Origin: Streptomyces sp. WAC08241
GTDB taxonomy: Bacteria > Actinomycetota > Actinomycetes > Streptomycetales > Streptomycetaceae
Length of the DNA stretch: 64,000 nt
Reading direction: 5' to 3'
Assembly (NCBI GenBank): GCA_007858575.1
Contig: CP042279.1
Span: 3,038,001-3,102,000 of the forward strand
Position numbers and translations under genes: made by a program. The notes under the pieces are model-generated. The model searched no databases. It saw nothing but the letters and a program-made list of their open reading frames with translations, and had not been told where the DNA came from. The first letter of the stretch is position 1. Each line of letters begins with the position of its first letter. This document shows positions 19,687 through 30,233 of the stretch, in pieces.

Positions 19687-20477
19687 ATGGCGGAGACCCG
19701 TCCCTCGCCTACGGCAAGGAGACCCCCTGGAGACCGCCCTGTGGCGTCTCCGCTCCCGGGCTGCTGGACGGACGCGGCCGCGCTGCTCGCACCGCGCGCC
19801 GCCGAACCGGGCGCCGCGCTCGAACGGGCCGCGCTGCTCATCGAGCGCTGCCTCTACACCGAGAAGGGCTGGGCCGACGCCGAGGAGGCCCTGCGGACGG
19901 CCGAGGCGGTCGCCCGCACGGACGAGGAGCGCGGGGCCGCCGCCTGCGAACGCGGCTACCTCGCCTACGCGTCCACCCTGCTCGGGGTCCGCGACCGGGC
20001 CGACGAGGCCCGGATGGCCCTGGGCCGGGCGGCGGCCCTGATCGCCCCCACCGCCGGGGGCCGGCCGCTGCTCGACTTCCGGCGCGGGCTCATCGCCCAG
20101 AACCTCGGCGACTCCCCGCAGGCGGCCCGCGCCGCGTACCGCAGGGCGCACGCGGGGCGGCCGACCGGGGCGACTCCCTGCTGCTCTCCTCGACCTGGCG
20201 CCATCTGGCCGGACTCGCGCTGCGCGAGGGCGAGTTGGCGGAGGCGAGACACGGCTTCGCCGAATCGCTGCGGATCCGCGAGGAGTTGGGCTATCTGGTC
20301 GGTACGGCTCCGGCCCTCACCGCTCTGGCCACCACGGAGACGGAGCCGGAGGCCGGGCGGTTGCGGGCGGAGGCGAGGCGCCTGTTCCGGCTGCTCGGCG
20401 GGGTGCCCACCTGGCTGGCGGCCCAGCTCACTCCCCTACCCGGCCACGTGAACCGCCCTCACTCCAAGGGGATTTGA
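19687..20477 (+). CDS. Helical-repeat (TPR-like) protein of unknown function
   Basis: About 263 residues built of paired helices in the manner of tetratricopeptide repeats: DAEEALRTAEAVARTDEERG, DEARMALGRAAAL, HLAGLALREGELAEARHGFAE and SLRIREELGYLVGTAPALTA. No signal peptide or catalytic motif is visible. Frames change near 19735 and 20150, with helical repeats continuing. The start is uncertain: ATG 19687 is chosen, but the first 15 residues are not convincing and a start nearer 19740 is possible. The family resembles the C-terminal halves of SARP or LuxR-type regulators without their DNA-binding part. A partner-binding role is the most that can be said. Confidence 0.6.
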
Positions 20478-20500
20478 CTCCTCGTCACCTCATCACCTCG

Positions 20501-22161
20501 TCACCTCGTCGCCGCGAGGCAGAGGAGGCTCTCGTCGGTGCCGACGAGGAGGGAGCCCGAGCCGGTGACGGCGACGGCGCGGACCGGGGGCCCGGACGGA
20601 AGGAGAGCTTCGGTCCGCCCTCCGGCCGGTGGAGTTCGACGAGCCCGTCGGCCCAGGCCGCGGCGACCAGGGGGCCGTGCGGGGTCTCCGCGGCGTGCAG
20701 GGAGACCACCGGCGAGCGGCGTTCGGCGAGCGGCTCGGGGACCGGGTCGCGGCCGGGGGTCCAGAGCCGTACGGTCCCGTCGGCGCCGCCGGAGCAGACG
20801 AAGGGGTTGCGGACTCCACCGCCGCGACCGCCGTGACCCGACCGCTGTGGGAGGCCGCCTGGTGGAGGCCGGTGAGGCCGAAGGCGTGCACGGAACCGAG
20901 CCGGTCCCCCACCACCACCGAACCGGCGATCGCCGCGAGGGCGGTGCCGGGGTGACGGGCGAGGGTCGCGGAGACCGCCTCGGTGAGGCGCTCCAGGTAC
21001 GGGGCCGGGGAGCCGTTCCCCGCACGGTGTGCAGCCGGCCCCGGTCGTCGAGGAGCAGCACCGTGCCGTCCGGGGCGGGCGCGAGGGCCGCGATCCGGCC
21101 GGGGACGGCGTGCGCCAGGCGTCCGGCGGAGCTCGCGTCGGCCTCGTGCAGCAGGCGTACGGCGCCGGTGCGGTCGCCCACGAGCAGGGTGCCCTCCAGG
21201 GGCCGCCCGCCGAGCCGAGGACGGTGACGGGTCCCGGCCAGGGCGGGGTCAGGTCACCGCGGTGGCGGGCCCAGCGGAGCCGCCAGGGCGCGGCGGCCGC
21301 GAGGCCGGCGAGGGTGGGGCGCAGCCGGGGGTCGGCCCCGTCGCCGAGCGCGGCGAGCAGCACCAGGGCCCGTTCCGCCGGGGGCTGGGCGCGGCAGAGC
21401 GACTGCCCGGCCCGCATCCAGGCGGTGCGCAGGCCGCCGTGGTCGTCGGCGACGGTCTCGCCGGGGCGCCCCGACGGCTCGGGCCCGTCGAGGGTGCCGG
21501 GCACGCCGGCCGGGGCGGAGCCGGTGACGTACGCCGTGGTGACGAGCAGCGGGTCGGCGGCGCAGACGGCCGCGGGGTCGGAGAGGTCCGGGAGCGGCCG
21601 GGCGGGCTCCCCGGCCGGGTCGAGGGCCGGGGCCGCCGTCGAGGTCGACGACGGCGACCCGGCGGTCGGCGCGCAGGGCCGCGAGGGCGGGGGTGTCGTC
21701 GCGGGCCTCGACCACGAGCCGGACCCGGCCCACCCCGCGAGGTCCGTGACCAGTCGGGCGAGCGCGTCGGGTTCGGCGGCGGCGTGGAGGTCGGTGAGGA
21801 GGAGGACGACCCGGCCGGCGGGGCGCGCCTCGCTGGTGGCGAGGGCGTCGACGAGGTCGCCCGGGGTGCCGGCCACCACGCCGAGGCGGTCGGCGACGGT
21901 CCAGGCCGCGCCGAGGGCGCACTGCCCGGCCAGCGGGACGAGGACCCGGGCGGGCCGGCGGCGGGGGCGGCCGGAGCGCGGGCCGTGCGCGGCGAGCCAG
22001 CCGAGCAGCGCCGTCTTGCCGCTGCCGGGGGCGCCGGTGACCAGGCAGAGCCGGGGCGCGTCGGGGTCGGTGAGCCAGCCGAGCAGGGCCGCGGCCCCGG
22101 GCTCCGTACCGGTGGCGGGCCGGCGTCCGTCCCAGGCCGGGGACGGGGTCGCGGACGGCAT
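20501..22161 (-). CDS. P-loop NTPase with C-terminal WD40-like repeats
   Basis: About 553 residues. Near residue 40 is a Walker A motif, LVTGAPGSGKTALLGWLA, followed by a Walker B-like RVVLLLTDLHAAAEPDAL, as in STAND/NACHT-type ATPases. The second half reads as beta-propeller blades, for example FVCSGGADGTVRLWTPGRD, then SPVVSLHAAETPHGPLVAAA and GSLLVGTDESLLCLAATR at the end. At least six frame changes make it the most damaged gene in the window, so blade number cannot be counted. The start ATG follows GAGGTG. Related proteins act as signal-transducing or conflict-related ATPases. No partner effector is seen next to it. Confidence 0.65.
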
Positions 22162-22209
22162 GGGGACACCTCACGGACGGCACGGTGCGAGCGGCTGACG
22201 CCCCCGACC

Positions 22210-23079
22210 TTAGTCGTCCCGGGCGCTCAGCACCCGATCCCGATCCGGTGAAGTGCTCCCGTACGAGGGCCCGGACGACCGTCAGGTCCTGGGCGATCAG
22301 GGCGTCGAGCAGGGCGGTGTGCTCGGCGGCGTCGGCGACGAGGACGCCGTGGCGGAGGACGGGGCGCTGATCAGGGCCACTGGGAGCGGCGGTGGAGGTC
22401 GTCGGCGACGGCGAGCAGTTGCCGGTTCCCGGCGAGGGAGAGGACGGCCCGGTGGAAGGCGCGGTCGGCCTCGGCGTAGTGGGCGCGGTCGCCCCGGGCC
22501 GCGGCCGTCGCGGTGGCCTCGGCCAGCGGGCGCAGCTCGGCCCAGCGGGCGGCCGGGACGGTGCGGGCGAGCCGCAGCATGACGGGGACCTCGATGAGCG
22601 CGCGGATCTCGGCCAGCTCGGCCAGCTCGCGGGGGTGCGCTCGGTGACGCGGAAGCCGCGGTTCGGCACGACTCGACGGCGCCCTCGACGGCCAGGCGCT
22701 GCATGGCCTCGCGGACGGGGGTGGCGGAGACGCCGAAGCGCCCGGCGAGCGCGGGCGCGGAGTACACCTCGCCGGGGACGAGTTCGCCGCCGACGAGGGC
22801 GGTGCGGAGCGCTTCGAGGACCTGCCCGCGCACGGAGTGCCGCCGCACGGGCCGGGGCGCGAGTCCGACCGGCTCGTCGCGGGGTGCTCGTCCCGTGCGT
22901 ACGGGACTCCGGGGCCGCGTCCCGGCCGGGCTCCGGACTCCGGGCCTGGCCCGGTACGCGGGCGGCTCGCGGGCCCTCGGAACCGGCCGGATCCGCCGGT
23001 TCCCCGTGCGCGGGACCGGCGGAGGGCGGGGCGCGGACGGGGTGTCCGTCGTCCGCTCGCGCGCTGCGCCCTGCTCCAC
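22210..23079 (-). CDS. GntR family (FCD-type) transcriptional regulator
   Basis: The DNA-binding domain is VRGQVLEALRTALVGGELVP then YSAPALAGRFGVSATPVREA, a classic GntR winged helix. The FCD ligand domain has ELAEIRALIEVPVMLRLART, ADRAFHRAVLSLAGNRQLLA and AEHTALLDALIAQDLTVVRA. The E/H/D positions typical of metal-binding FCD pockets (ADRAFH, AEH) are present. The start is GTG 23079 because AGGAGG lies six bases upstream. This gives an unusual proline- and arginine-rich leader of about 75 residues before the HTH. Frames change near 22665, 22615, 22380 and 22235, and the stop is TAA at 22210-22212. The target is unknown. Confidence 0.82.
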
Positions 23080-23230
23080 CCGGGTCCTCCTGCGGCCTCG
23101 TGCCGGGCCCGGCTCGCGTCGCGCGGGTCCTCTGTGCACCATAGGCGAACGGACCGGCGTCAGGGGTGTGAGAGACGCCTCGCAGGTCGGAGCGGTGTGC
23201 TGGTGGTGAGACACCCGATCGAATCGGGTA

Positions 23231-23245
23231 AGGTAAGCCTTACCT
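23231..23245 (+). promoter_or_regulatory. Iron box (DmdR1/IdeR-type operator)
   Basis: AGGTAAG-C-CTTACCT is a perfect palindrome and matches the core of the actinobacterial iron box (TTAGGTTAGGCTAACCTAA). It lies 28 bases before the FhuF-like gene, so iron-loaded DmdR1 is expected to repress that gene. Confidence 0.8.
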
Positions 23246-23272
23246 GCCAACGATCGCGATTCGGTGGTCCGC

Positions 23273-24118
23273 ATGACCGTCCCCGCCCTGTTGCCCGCCC
23301 CGCCCGCCTCGCCCGTCGCGGCCTCCTACGCCCGGCTCGCCGAGGTCTTCTCGTACCTGCGCATAGAGGAACACGCCCCGGCGAGCTCCTGCCGCGAGGC
23401 GAGGGGTGGGTCGGCGGGGACGCTCGCGGCCGGCGGCGCCGAGCTCGACGCCTTCCTGGTCTGGGACGACGAGCAGGTGCTGCGCGACTACGGCACCCGG
23501 GCCCGCCCCGACGTCGTCGCGAGCATGGGACTGCACCGCTACGCCTGGCCCGCCTGCCTCCTGGTCACCGTCCCCTGGTTCCTGCACCGCCGGGTCCCCC
23601 GCCTGCCCGCCCGGAACGTGTCCTTCCAGCGCACCCTCGGCCGCATGGCGGTCCGGATCGAGGAGTTCGCCTGCCTGCCGGGCGACCCCGCCGCGGCCCT
23701 GCCCGGCGCCCGGGTCGTCGCCGACGAGGAGGCGCTGCGGGCCGAGGTGCGCTCCTCGCTCGCCGAGCACTTCGAGGCGATCCTCGACGGCTTCGGCTCC
23801 CGGATGCGGCGCGGCCGCCGGGCCCTGTGGGGATGGCGACGGACGAGATCGTCGAGGGCCTCTGGTACGTCGGCACCCTCCTCGGCGAGGAGCGGCGGGC
23901 GAGGGAGGAGCTGGAGCTCCTGATGCCGGGGACCGCCAAGCCGTACAAGCCGTACGCGGGCTCCGCGGGCTTCCGTGAGCTGCCCGGCGCCGGGGGCCGG
24001 ACAGCGCCCCGCTCACTACCCGGGACCGGGCCACCTGCTGCTTCTTCACACGGTGCGCCCCGAGGACACCTGTGTCACCTGCCCCCGCACCTGTGACGCC
24101 GACCGGGTCCGCAGCTGA
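23273..24118 (+). CDS. FhuF-like ferric-siderophore reductase (2Fe-2S)
   Basis: About 280 residues. The C-terminus has the FhuF 2Fe-2S motif: CCFF, about ten residues, then C-x2-C and a last C in TCVTCPRTCDADRV. This is the unusual C-C-x10-C-x2-C cluster that reduces ferric siderophores in the cytosol to release iron. Upstream parts such as LHRYAWPACLLVTVPWFLHR and IVEGLWYVGTLLGEE also fit the family. Frames change near 23830 and 24000, where a G run is short. The start ATG 23273 follows the iron box at once, and an alternative GTG lies 9 bases upstream. No siderophore biosynthesis or uptake genes are adjacent, so it probably serves siderophores imported by systems elsewhere. Confidence 0.85.
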
Positions 24119-24156
24119 CCGCGGCCGCCTGAGGCGCCGACGACCGCACGACGATT

Positions 24157-24178
24157 ACGCCACCCGGAAGGGTGGCGT
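24157..24178 (+). terminator. Stem-loop terminator after the FhuF-like gene
   Basis: ACGCCACCC-GGAA-GGGTGGCGT, a perfect 9-bp stem with a GGAA tetraloop, flanked by GATT and AATC that lengthen the stem. It begins 39 bases after the stop. Confidence 0.8.
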
Positions 24179-24344
24179 CAATCGAACACAACCTCCTCCC
24201 CTGCAAGGGCGTTCGACCAGATCACCCCCATTCGCATGGCCCGGCACCCCGATGGCGTGCTCTTGCTCCGAAACGGCGTGGGCGCCGCGCGGGGTCGGTC
24301 AGTATGGGCGACCGAACGCCCTACCGCGATGCAAGGGACACCGC

Positions 24345-25469
24345 ATGAGACTGACCGACATATCGCTGGACTGGCTGCTCCCGGGCGGCGTGATGGTCGC
24401 CGGAGTCCTGACGGCGGTGGCGGTGCTCGCGCGCGGGAAGCGCGCCGGTGACCAGGCCGCGGCCGACGACTCCTGGGAACGCAGCGAGGAGCGCCGCCGG
24501 CGCAAGGAGGCCGTCTACGGGTTCGCCTCGTACGGCCTGCTCTTCTGCTGCGCGGCCGTCGCGGCCGCGCTCTCCTTCCACGGCCTGGTGGGCTTCGGCC
24601 GCCAGAACCTCAGCCTCTCCGGGGCTGGGAGTACCTCGTGCCCTTCGGCCTCGACGGCGCCGCCATGTTCTGCTCGGTCCTCGCCGTCCGCGAGGCCAGC
24701 CACGGCGACGCGGCCCTCGGCTCGCGCCTGCTCGTCTGGCTGTTCGCGGGCGCGGCGGCCTGGTTCAACTGGGTGCACGCGCCCAGGGGCTTCGGCCACG
24801 ACGGGGCCCCGCACTTCTTCGCGGGCATGTCCCTCTCGGCGGCGGTCCTCTTCGACCGGGCGCTGAAGCAGACCCGCCGGGCCGCGCTGCGCGAGCAGGG
24901 CCTCGTGCCCCGCCCGCTGCCGCAGATCCGGATCGTCCGCTGGCTGAGGGCGCCCCGGGAGACCTTCGCGGCCTGGTCCCTGATGCTCCTGGAGGGCGTG
25001 CGGACCCTGGACGAGGCGGTCGACGAGGTGCGGGAGGACCGCAGGGAGAAGGAGCAGAACCGGATCCGCAGGCGGGACCAGGTGAAGCTGGACCGGGCCC
25101 GGCTCAAGGCGATCAACCGTCAGCACCGCGCTTCGGGCTCGGCTGCGGCGGCGGCCGCCAGGTCGAGATGGCGGCGCTGAACGCCACGGCCGCCCCGGGC
25201 TCGGCGCCCGCCCAGGTCTCGGTTCGGGCTCCACGGCGGGTGCCGTCCAGGCACCCGTCGTGGAGCCCGCCATAGCGGATCCCGGACAACTGCCGCTTCG
25301 CCCCCGGCCGTCCCTGCAAGCCGTGAAGGGCGATGAGCCCCGGACGGGAGACTCCGGGACGGGAGACTCCCGGACCGTGGACCTCACCGCCGAGGACGAC
25401 ACCCAGGCGCTGCCCCGTCTCGACTCCCTGGAGCGCAAGCTCAAGGACCTGGAGCAGCAGTTCGGCTGA
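24345..25469 (+). CDS. DUF2637 (SpdB-like) membrane protein
   Basis: About 375 residues. There are four predicted membrane helices in the N-terminal half: LPGGVMVAGVLTAVAVLA, GLLFCCAAVAAALSFHGLVG, YLVPFGLDGAAMFCSVLAVR and LLVWLFAGAAAWFNWVH, then PHFFAGMSLSAAVLFDRAL. A long charged cytosolic tail (EVREDRREKEQNRIRRRDQ) and a coiled-coil-like end (LDSLERKLKDLEQQFG) follow. DUF2637 proteins include the Spd/Tra proteins of integrative plasmids and many chromosomal Streptomyces proteins of unknown role. No conjugation genes are present here, so this is the chromosomal type. Frames change near 24623, 25140 and 25240. A 12-base repeat (GGGAGACTCC-type) near 25347 encodes GTGDS twice. Confidence 0.78.
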
Positions 25470-25495
25470 GCGGTACGAGAAGCACAGGGCACGGA

Positions 25496-25532
25496 GAACG
25501 GCGGGGTCGCCCCTCAGGCGGCCCCGCCGTTC
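25496..25532. terminator. Bidirectional hairpin between convergent genes
   Basis: GAACGGCGGGG and its perfect complement with a 15-base loop. It lies between the DUF2637 gene stop and the last codons of the convergent ATPase gene, so it can end both transcripts. Confidence 0.7.
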
Positions 25533-25916
25533 AGTTCGAACCACACCACCTTGCCCACTCCCTGGTCCTCGACCCCCAGGAGTCGGCCAGGGCCTGGACG
25601 AGGACGAGTCCCCGGCCGTTCGTGCCCTCGTCGGCGGGCGGCGCGTCCGGCGCCTTCAGGCCGGGGACGAAGTCGCGGACCTCGACCCGTAACTGCTCGG
25701 GGACGACCGTCGCGGTCACGACGGCCCCGTGGTCGGTGTGGACCAGGGCATTGGTCACCAGCTCGCTGGTGAGGAGTTCGGCCACGTCGGAGGCGCCAGG
25801 ACCGCCCCACTTCCGCAGCAGTTCCCGCAGGGCGTGCCGCACCTCCGGCACCGCGGTGAGATCCGCGCCCCCACCTTCCTGAGCAGCAGAGTCGGCTGTC
25901 GTGCCTCCCCGGTCAT
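25514..25916 (-). CDS. ATP-binding protein, anti-sigma-factor-like (HATPase_c_2)
   Basis: About 134 residues. It has the GHKL fold of SpoIIAB/RsbW-like kinases: ASDVAELLTSELVTNALVHT carries the N-box (E-x3-N), and NGRGLVLVQALADSWG carries the G2 glycine box that grips ATP. VRDFVPGLKAPDAPPADE is the G1-like region with a weak DxGxG. The protein is the single-domain form that is very abundant in Streptomyces and regulates sigma or anti-sigma antagonists. Frames change near 25868 and 25573. The start is ATG 25916. No sigma factor lies beside it, so its partner is unknown. Confidence 0.85.
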
Positions 25917-26002
25917 GTCCCCCCACCCGTGGTCGCGTCGAACAGGCTCACGGGGATGAATGCCCCACAGGACCGTCGGCACACATGGGTCGTGGCGCAG
26001 GG

Positions 26003-27744
26003 TCAGGGCCTGGGCACGTTCCGCAGGTTGGAGCGGGCCATCTGGAGCATCTTCCCGACGCCCCCGTCCAGGACCATCTTGCTCGCGGAGAGCGCGAAGC
26101 CGGTCACCATGTCCGCCTTGATCTTCGGCGGGATGGAGAGCGCGTTGGGGTCGGTGACGACGTCCACCAGGGCCGGGCCCTTGTGCTTGAAGGCCTCCTT
26201 GAGGGCGCCCGCGAGCTGCTTGGGCTTCTCGACCCGGATGCCGTGGGCCCCGGCGGCGCGGGCGATGGCGGCGAAGTCCGGGTTCTTGTTCGTCGTCCCG
26301 TAGGAGGGCAGGCCGGCGACCATCATCTCCAGCTCGACCATGCCGAGCGAGGAGTTGTTGAACACCACGACCTTCACGGGCAGGTCGTACTGGACCAGGG
26401 TGAGGAAGTCGCCCATGAGCATGGAGAAGCCGCCGTCGCCGGAGAGCGTGACGACCTGGCGGTTCGGGTCGGTGAACTGGGCGCCGATCGCCTGCGGGAG
26501 CGCGTTCGCCATCGAGCCGTGACTGAACGAGCCGATGATCCTGCGCCGCCCGTTGGGCGTGAGGTAGCGGGCCGCCCAGACGTTGCACATGCCGGTGTCG
26601 ACGGTGAAGACGGCGTCGTCGTCCGCGAGTTCGTCGAGGACGGAGGCCACGTACTCGGGGTGGATGGGGACGTGCTTCTCGACCTTGCGGGTGTAGGCCT
26701 TGACGACCCCTTCGAGGGCGTCGGCGTGCTTCTTGAGCATCTTGTCGAGGAAGCGGCGGTCCTTCTTGGCCCGGACCCGGGGGTCACGCAGCGCAGGGTC
26801 TCCCGGACGTCGCCCCAGACGGCCAGGTCGAGCCGGGAGCGGCGCCCGAGGTGCTCGGCCCGGACGTCCACCTGGACGATCTTCACGTCGTCGGGCAGGA
26901 AGGCGTTGTACGGGAAGTCGGTGCCGAGCAGGATCAGGAGGTCGCACTCGTGGGTGGCCTCGTAGGCGGCGCCGTACCCGAGCAGACCGCTCATGCCGAC
27001 GTCGTACGGATTCGCGTACTGGATCCACTCCTTGCCCCGCAGGGCGTGGCCGACCGGCGCCTTGATCCGCTCGGCGAACCGCATCACCTCGGCGTGGGCC
27101 CCGGCGGTGCCGCTGCCGCAGAAGAGCGTCACCCGGTCGGCGTCGTCGATCATCCGGACCAGGGCGTCGACCTCGGCGTCCCCGGGGCGGACGGTGGGCC
27201 GGGTGGTGACGAGCGCGGACTCCACCGCCTTCTCGGGGGCCGGCTCGTCGGCGATGTCGCCGGGCAGCGAGACGACGCTGACGCCGCCGCGGCCGACGGC
27301 GTGCTGGATCGCCGTGTGGAGCAGCCGGGGCATCTGCTTCGGGCTGGAGATGAGCTCGCTGTAGTGGCTGCACTCGCGGAACAACTGGTCGGGGTGGGTC
27401 TCCTGGAAGTAGGAGAGGCCGATCTCGCTGGACGGGATCTGCGAGGCGAGGGCGAGGACCGGGGCCATGGAGCGGTGGGCGTCGTACAGGCCGTTGACGA
27501 GGTGCAGGTTGCCCGGTCCGCAGGAGCCCGCGCAGGCGGCGAGGCCACCGGTGATCTGGGCCTCGGCGCCCGCGGCGAAGGCGGCGGTCTCCTCGTGCCG
27601 GACGTGGATCCAGTCGATCCCCTTGGTGCGGCGGATCGCGTCGACGACCGGGTTCAGACTGTCGCCGACCACGCCGTAGAGGCGTTTCACGCCCGCGCGT
27701 ACGAGGATGTCGACGAACTGTTCAGCGACGTTCTGTTTGGCCAT
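26003..27744 (-). CDS. poxB: Pyruvate oxidase/dehydrogenase (thiamine pyrophosphate-dependent)
   Basis: About 580 residues with the three TPP-enzyme domains. N-terminal: VKRLYGVVGDSLNPVVDAIR and HVRHEETAAFAAGAEAQITG, with the catalytic Glu of the TPP ylide in RHEE. Middle: RVTLFCGSGTAGAHAEVMRF and ILLGTDFPYNAFLPDDVKIV, an FAD-binding domain. C-terminal: GDGGFSMLMGDFLTLVQYDL then VVVFNNSSLG, the GDG...NN Mg/TPP motif. The C-terminal membrane-activation peptide of E. coli PoxB is only partly evident. It decarboxylates pyruvate to acetate and CO2 and passes electrons to quinone. There is one frame change near 26788. It stands alone on the minus strand behind the ATPase gene. Confidence 0.93.
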
Positions 27745-27771
27745 GGCTCCATCAACACACGGCCCGGCGGA

Positions 27772-29324
27772 TCACGCCTCCCAGACGGCCACCCCCGTAC
27801 GGTCATCGGCGTAACCGGTCACCCTCACCTGGGTGTCGGCGAGGAAGGCGGCGAGGCCGGGCGGCTCCGCGCCGGCCCAGCGGTCGGCGAGCTCGCGGGC
27901 GAGGCCCGGTTCGCCGCGCATCGGCTCGGCGAGGCCGGGCGAGGCGAGCAGCAGGGTGTCACCGGGACGGGCGACGGAGGCCCGGAAGCGGAACGGCTCG
28001 GCGGGCGGCGGGACGGGCTCCTCGATCAGCGGTCCGGGCGCGGTGGTGATGCCGAGGTCCATGGTGAGCCGGTCCTCCTCCTCGGTCGCCTCCGGGGCGG
28101 ACGGGGCGGGCGGCGGGGAGCCGAAGCCGACGACGGGGGCGCCGACGGCGGCCCGCTCGGGAAGCAGCGGTTCGATGTCCTGCCAGGCGCCGTCGCGGAG
28201 CCGGAAGAGACCGCCGCCGCCGACGCCGAAGAAGACCCGGGTGCGGCACTCGGGGTCGGCGGGCAGGAGGAGGCAGCGGAGGGAGGCGGTGTACTCGTCG
28301 GGGGCGAGGCCCCGCTCGGTGGCGCGGGCGCGCAGCTTGCCGTACGTGCGGTCGGTGAGCCGGTGCAGTCCGGACTTGAGGTCGCCGCGGCGGCCGGACC
28401 TGATGTCCTCGGAGAGCCGGGTGTGGCTGCGGCAGACGGCCTCCGCGATCCACCGGCAGGCGTCGGCGGCGGCGAGGTGGGCGTCCTCGGCGGCGCGTGA
28501 TCCGGCGGCGACGGCGACGAGGACGAGCGCGGCCTCGTCGTGGCCGAAGCGGGCGGTCAGGAGGGCGTCGCGGCGGGGCTCGCCCCGGAAGCGGGCCGAG
28601 TCGCCGCGCACGGAGGCGGCGCGCAGCGTGCAGGTGCCGTAGCGGGCGCCGTCCAGGACGGTGTCCGCGACCACGTCGGCGAGTTCGCCGGGGCGGGCGA
28701 CGGGCAGGGCGGTGGGCTCGGGCTCGTAGGTGGGCGGCCTGCTGCCGACGAATCCGGTGCGGGGCCGGGGCACGGGGAGGGCGACCTGGACGGTCGGGGC
28801 GTGGTCGGTGCGGGCCGAGGGCCGCTCCCGCTCCTCTTCCCCCTCCGGCTCCTGCTCCTGCTTCTTCTCCGGCTCGTGGTCCTTCTCCGGTCCCTGTCCC
28901 TTCCCCGGCTCCTGTTCCGGGTCCGGCGGGTCCGCAGGCGCCGGCACCTGGACGGTGGGGCCTCGGCCGGCAGGGCGGGGAAGGTGCGCGGCCCCGCCTC
29001 GGCGGCCTCCCAGGGCCCGCCCGGGAACGGGCGGAACGGGGGCGGGCGGCACGGGGGCCGCGACCGGTGCGGGTGGTGCGGTCGGTGCGGGCGGCGGGTT
29101 CGGGGTCGTGTCGGGAGCGGTGCTCCTCGAAGCCGTTGCCGGCGCCTCGGCCCGGGGGTCCGGGCCCGTCGGGCGGGTCGGGCTCTTCGTGTCGGGCGGT
29201 TCCGTCGTGGCGCGGGCCGCCGTGTCGAAGCGGTCGTCGAGCGTGTCACCCGAGGCCGTCGGGCCCGTGTCCGGTGCCGACTCGTCGTAGAGCTTGTCCC
29301 ACCAGCTTTCCCCTGCTGCGTCAT
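27772..29324 (-). CDS. Protein phosphatase 2C-like protein with disordered N-terminus
   Basis: About 517 residues. The N-terminal 270 residues are proline-, threonine- and glutamate-rich and probably unstructured, beginning SWWDKLYDESAPDTGPTASG, a signature of a Streptomyces PP2C-type group. The C-terminal domain has RYGTCTLRAASVRGDSARFR, DEAALVLVAVAAGSRAAEDA, LLLPADPECRTRVFFGVGGG and SVARPGDTLLLASPGLAEPM. These follow the PP2C pattern of beta strands, although the metal-binding aspartates are only partly visible, so activity is uncertain. Frames change near 29308 (GGGG for GGGGG), 29040 and 28966. It ends 27 bases before the start of poxB on the same strand, but poxB has its own start region. 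Confidence 0.7.
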
Positions 29325-29447
29325 GCCCTTATTGTCCACCGCGCGAGGGGCCCGAAAACGGCACATCGGGAAAAGCGTTGCGGCGAGATGGGTGGTCCGC
29401 CGGGCGACCCCACCCCCACGGGAAGGACGCCCGGCGGACCGGCGTGG

Positions 29448-30066
29448 TCAGCGCACGTCGTAAGCGCGGACCACGGTCTGGGTGACGGAGTCGCCCCTGG
29501 CGTCCGTCAGTTCGGTCTTCAGGGTGACCTGCTCGCCGGTCGCGCCCGCGTGGTTCACGGTCGCGGTCCAGCGGCCGCCCTGCTGGGAGACCCGCGCTTC
29601 GGTCCAGGTCGTACCGCCGTCGTAGGAGTACGAGAGCCTGGCCGAGGTGAGCGCCGCGGGGTGTGGCCCGCGTGTCCCGTCACGGTGAGGCCGATGTGCC
29701 GGCCGTCGGTCGCGGCGAGGGTCTTGAGGCCGTCCTCCGGAAGGTCGTACCGGGGAAGAGAATCGGGATGCCCTGAGAATAGACGTTCTCGTCAAGCTTG
29801 GAGGTGAATTCCCACACCGAGTTGACGGAAGGGGAGCGGGCCCACACCTTGCTGCCGATCTTCATGGTGTTCTGTTCGAGCCTGTACGTCCCGGCTTCGG
29901 CCGGTACCTCGAAGACGCCGGACGGCCGGCCGGTCTCACCGAGGAGTTCGCCGTTCCGGCGGAGGCCGAGGGTGCCGATGCCGCCGAAGGAGCCGGGCTC
30001 GGCGTGGTGGGTGTCGTCCCCCACGCGGCCGCCGCCCCCGGGGCCGTACACGAAGTCGGACGCATC
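29448..30066 (-). pseudogene. S8 (subtilisin-like) protease, C-terminal remnant
   Basis: Two frames joined near 29745 give about 205 residues: GTYRLEQNTMKIGSKVWARS, VWEFTSKLDENVYSQGIPIL, then GRHIGLTVTGHAG, LSYSYDGGTTWTEARVSQQG and VTLKTELTDARGDSVTQTVV. This matches the extreme C-terminal beta-domain of large Streptomyces S8 proteases. The signal peptide and the Asp/His/Ser catalytic domain, normally some 800-900 residues upstream, are absent; beyond about 30066 no frame is protein-like. A purine-rich GGGGGAGAG lies just before an ATG near 30066, so translation of a short secreted-less product cannot be excluded. The neighbouring regulator gene is the type usually found beside such proteases. 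Confidence 0.6.
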
Positions 30067-30233
30067 GCTCTCCCCCTCTGAATTCCGGGCAGGACGGTGC
30101 GAGTCGCCCGTTCCCGGAGGCTGTCGGTGCTGCGGTGGCGCCACATTGGCAGAGGTGAGGGCGGTACGGGGATGATGAGCCCGGCGGGAATACGCCGTGG
30201 CCGTTTCCCGCCAGGTCACCAACGGAACGAAAG

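Noticed and set aside
24345..25469. Integrative plasmid remnant, because of the SpdB-like DUF2637 domain
   Set aside because: No integrase, replication or transfer gene and no attachment site is nearby. DUF2637 proteins are common on Streptomyces chromosomes.
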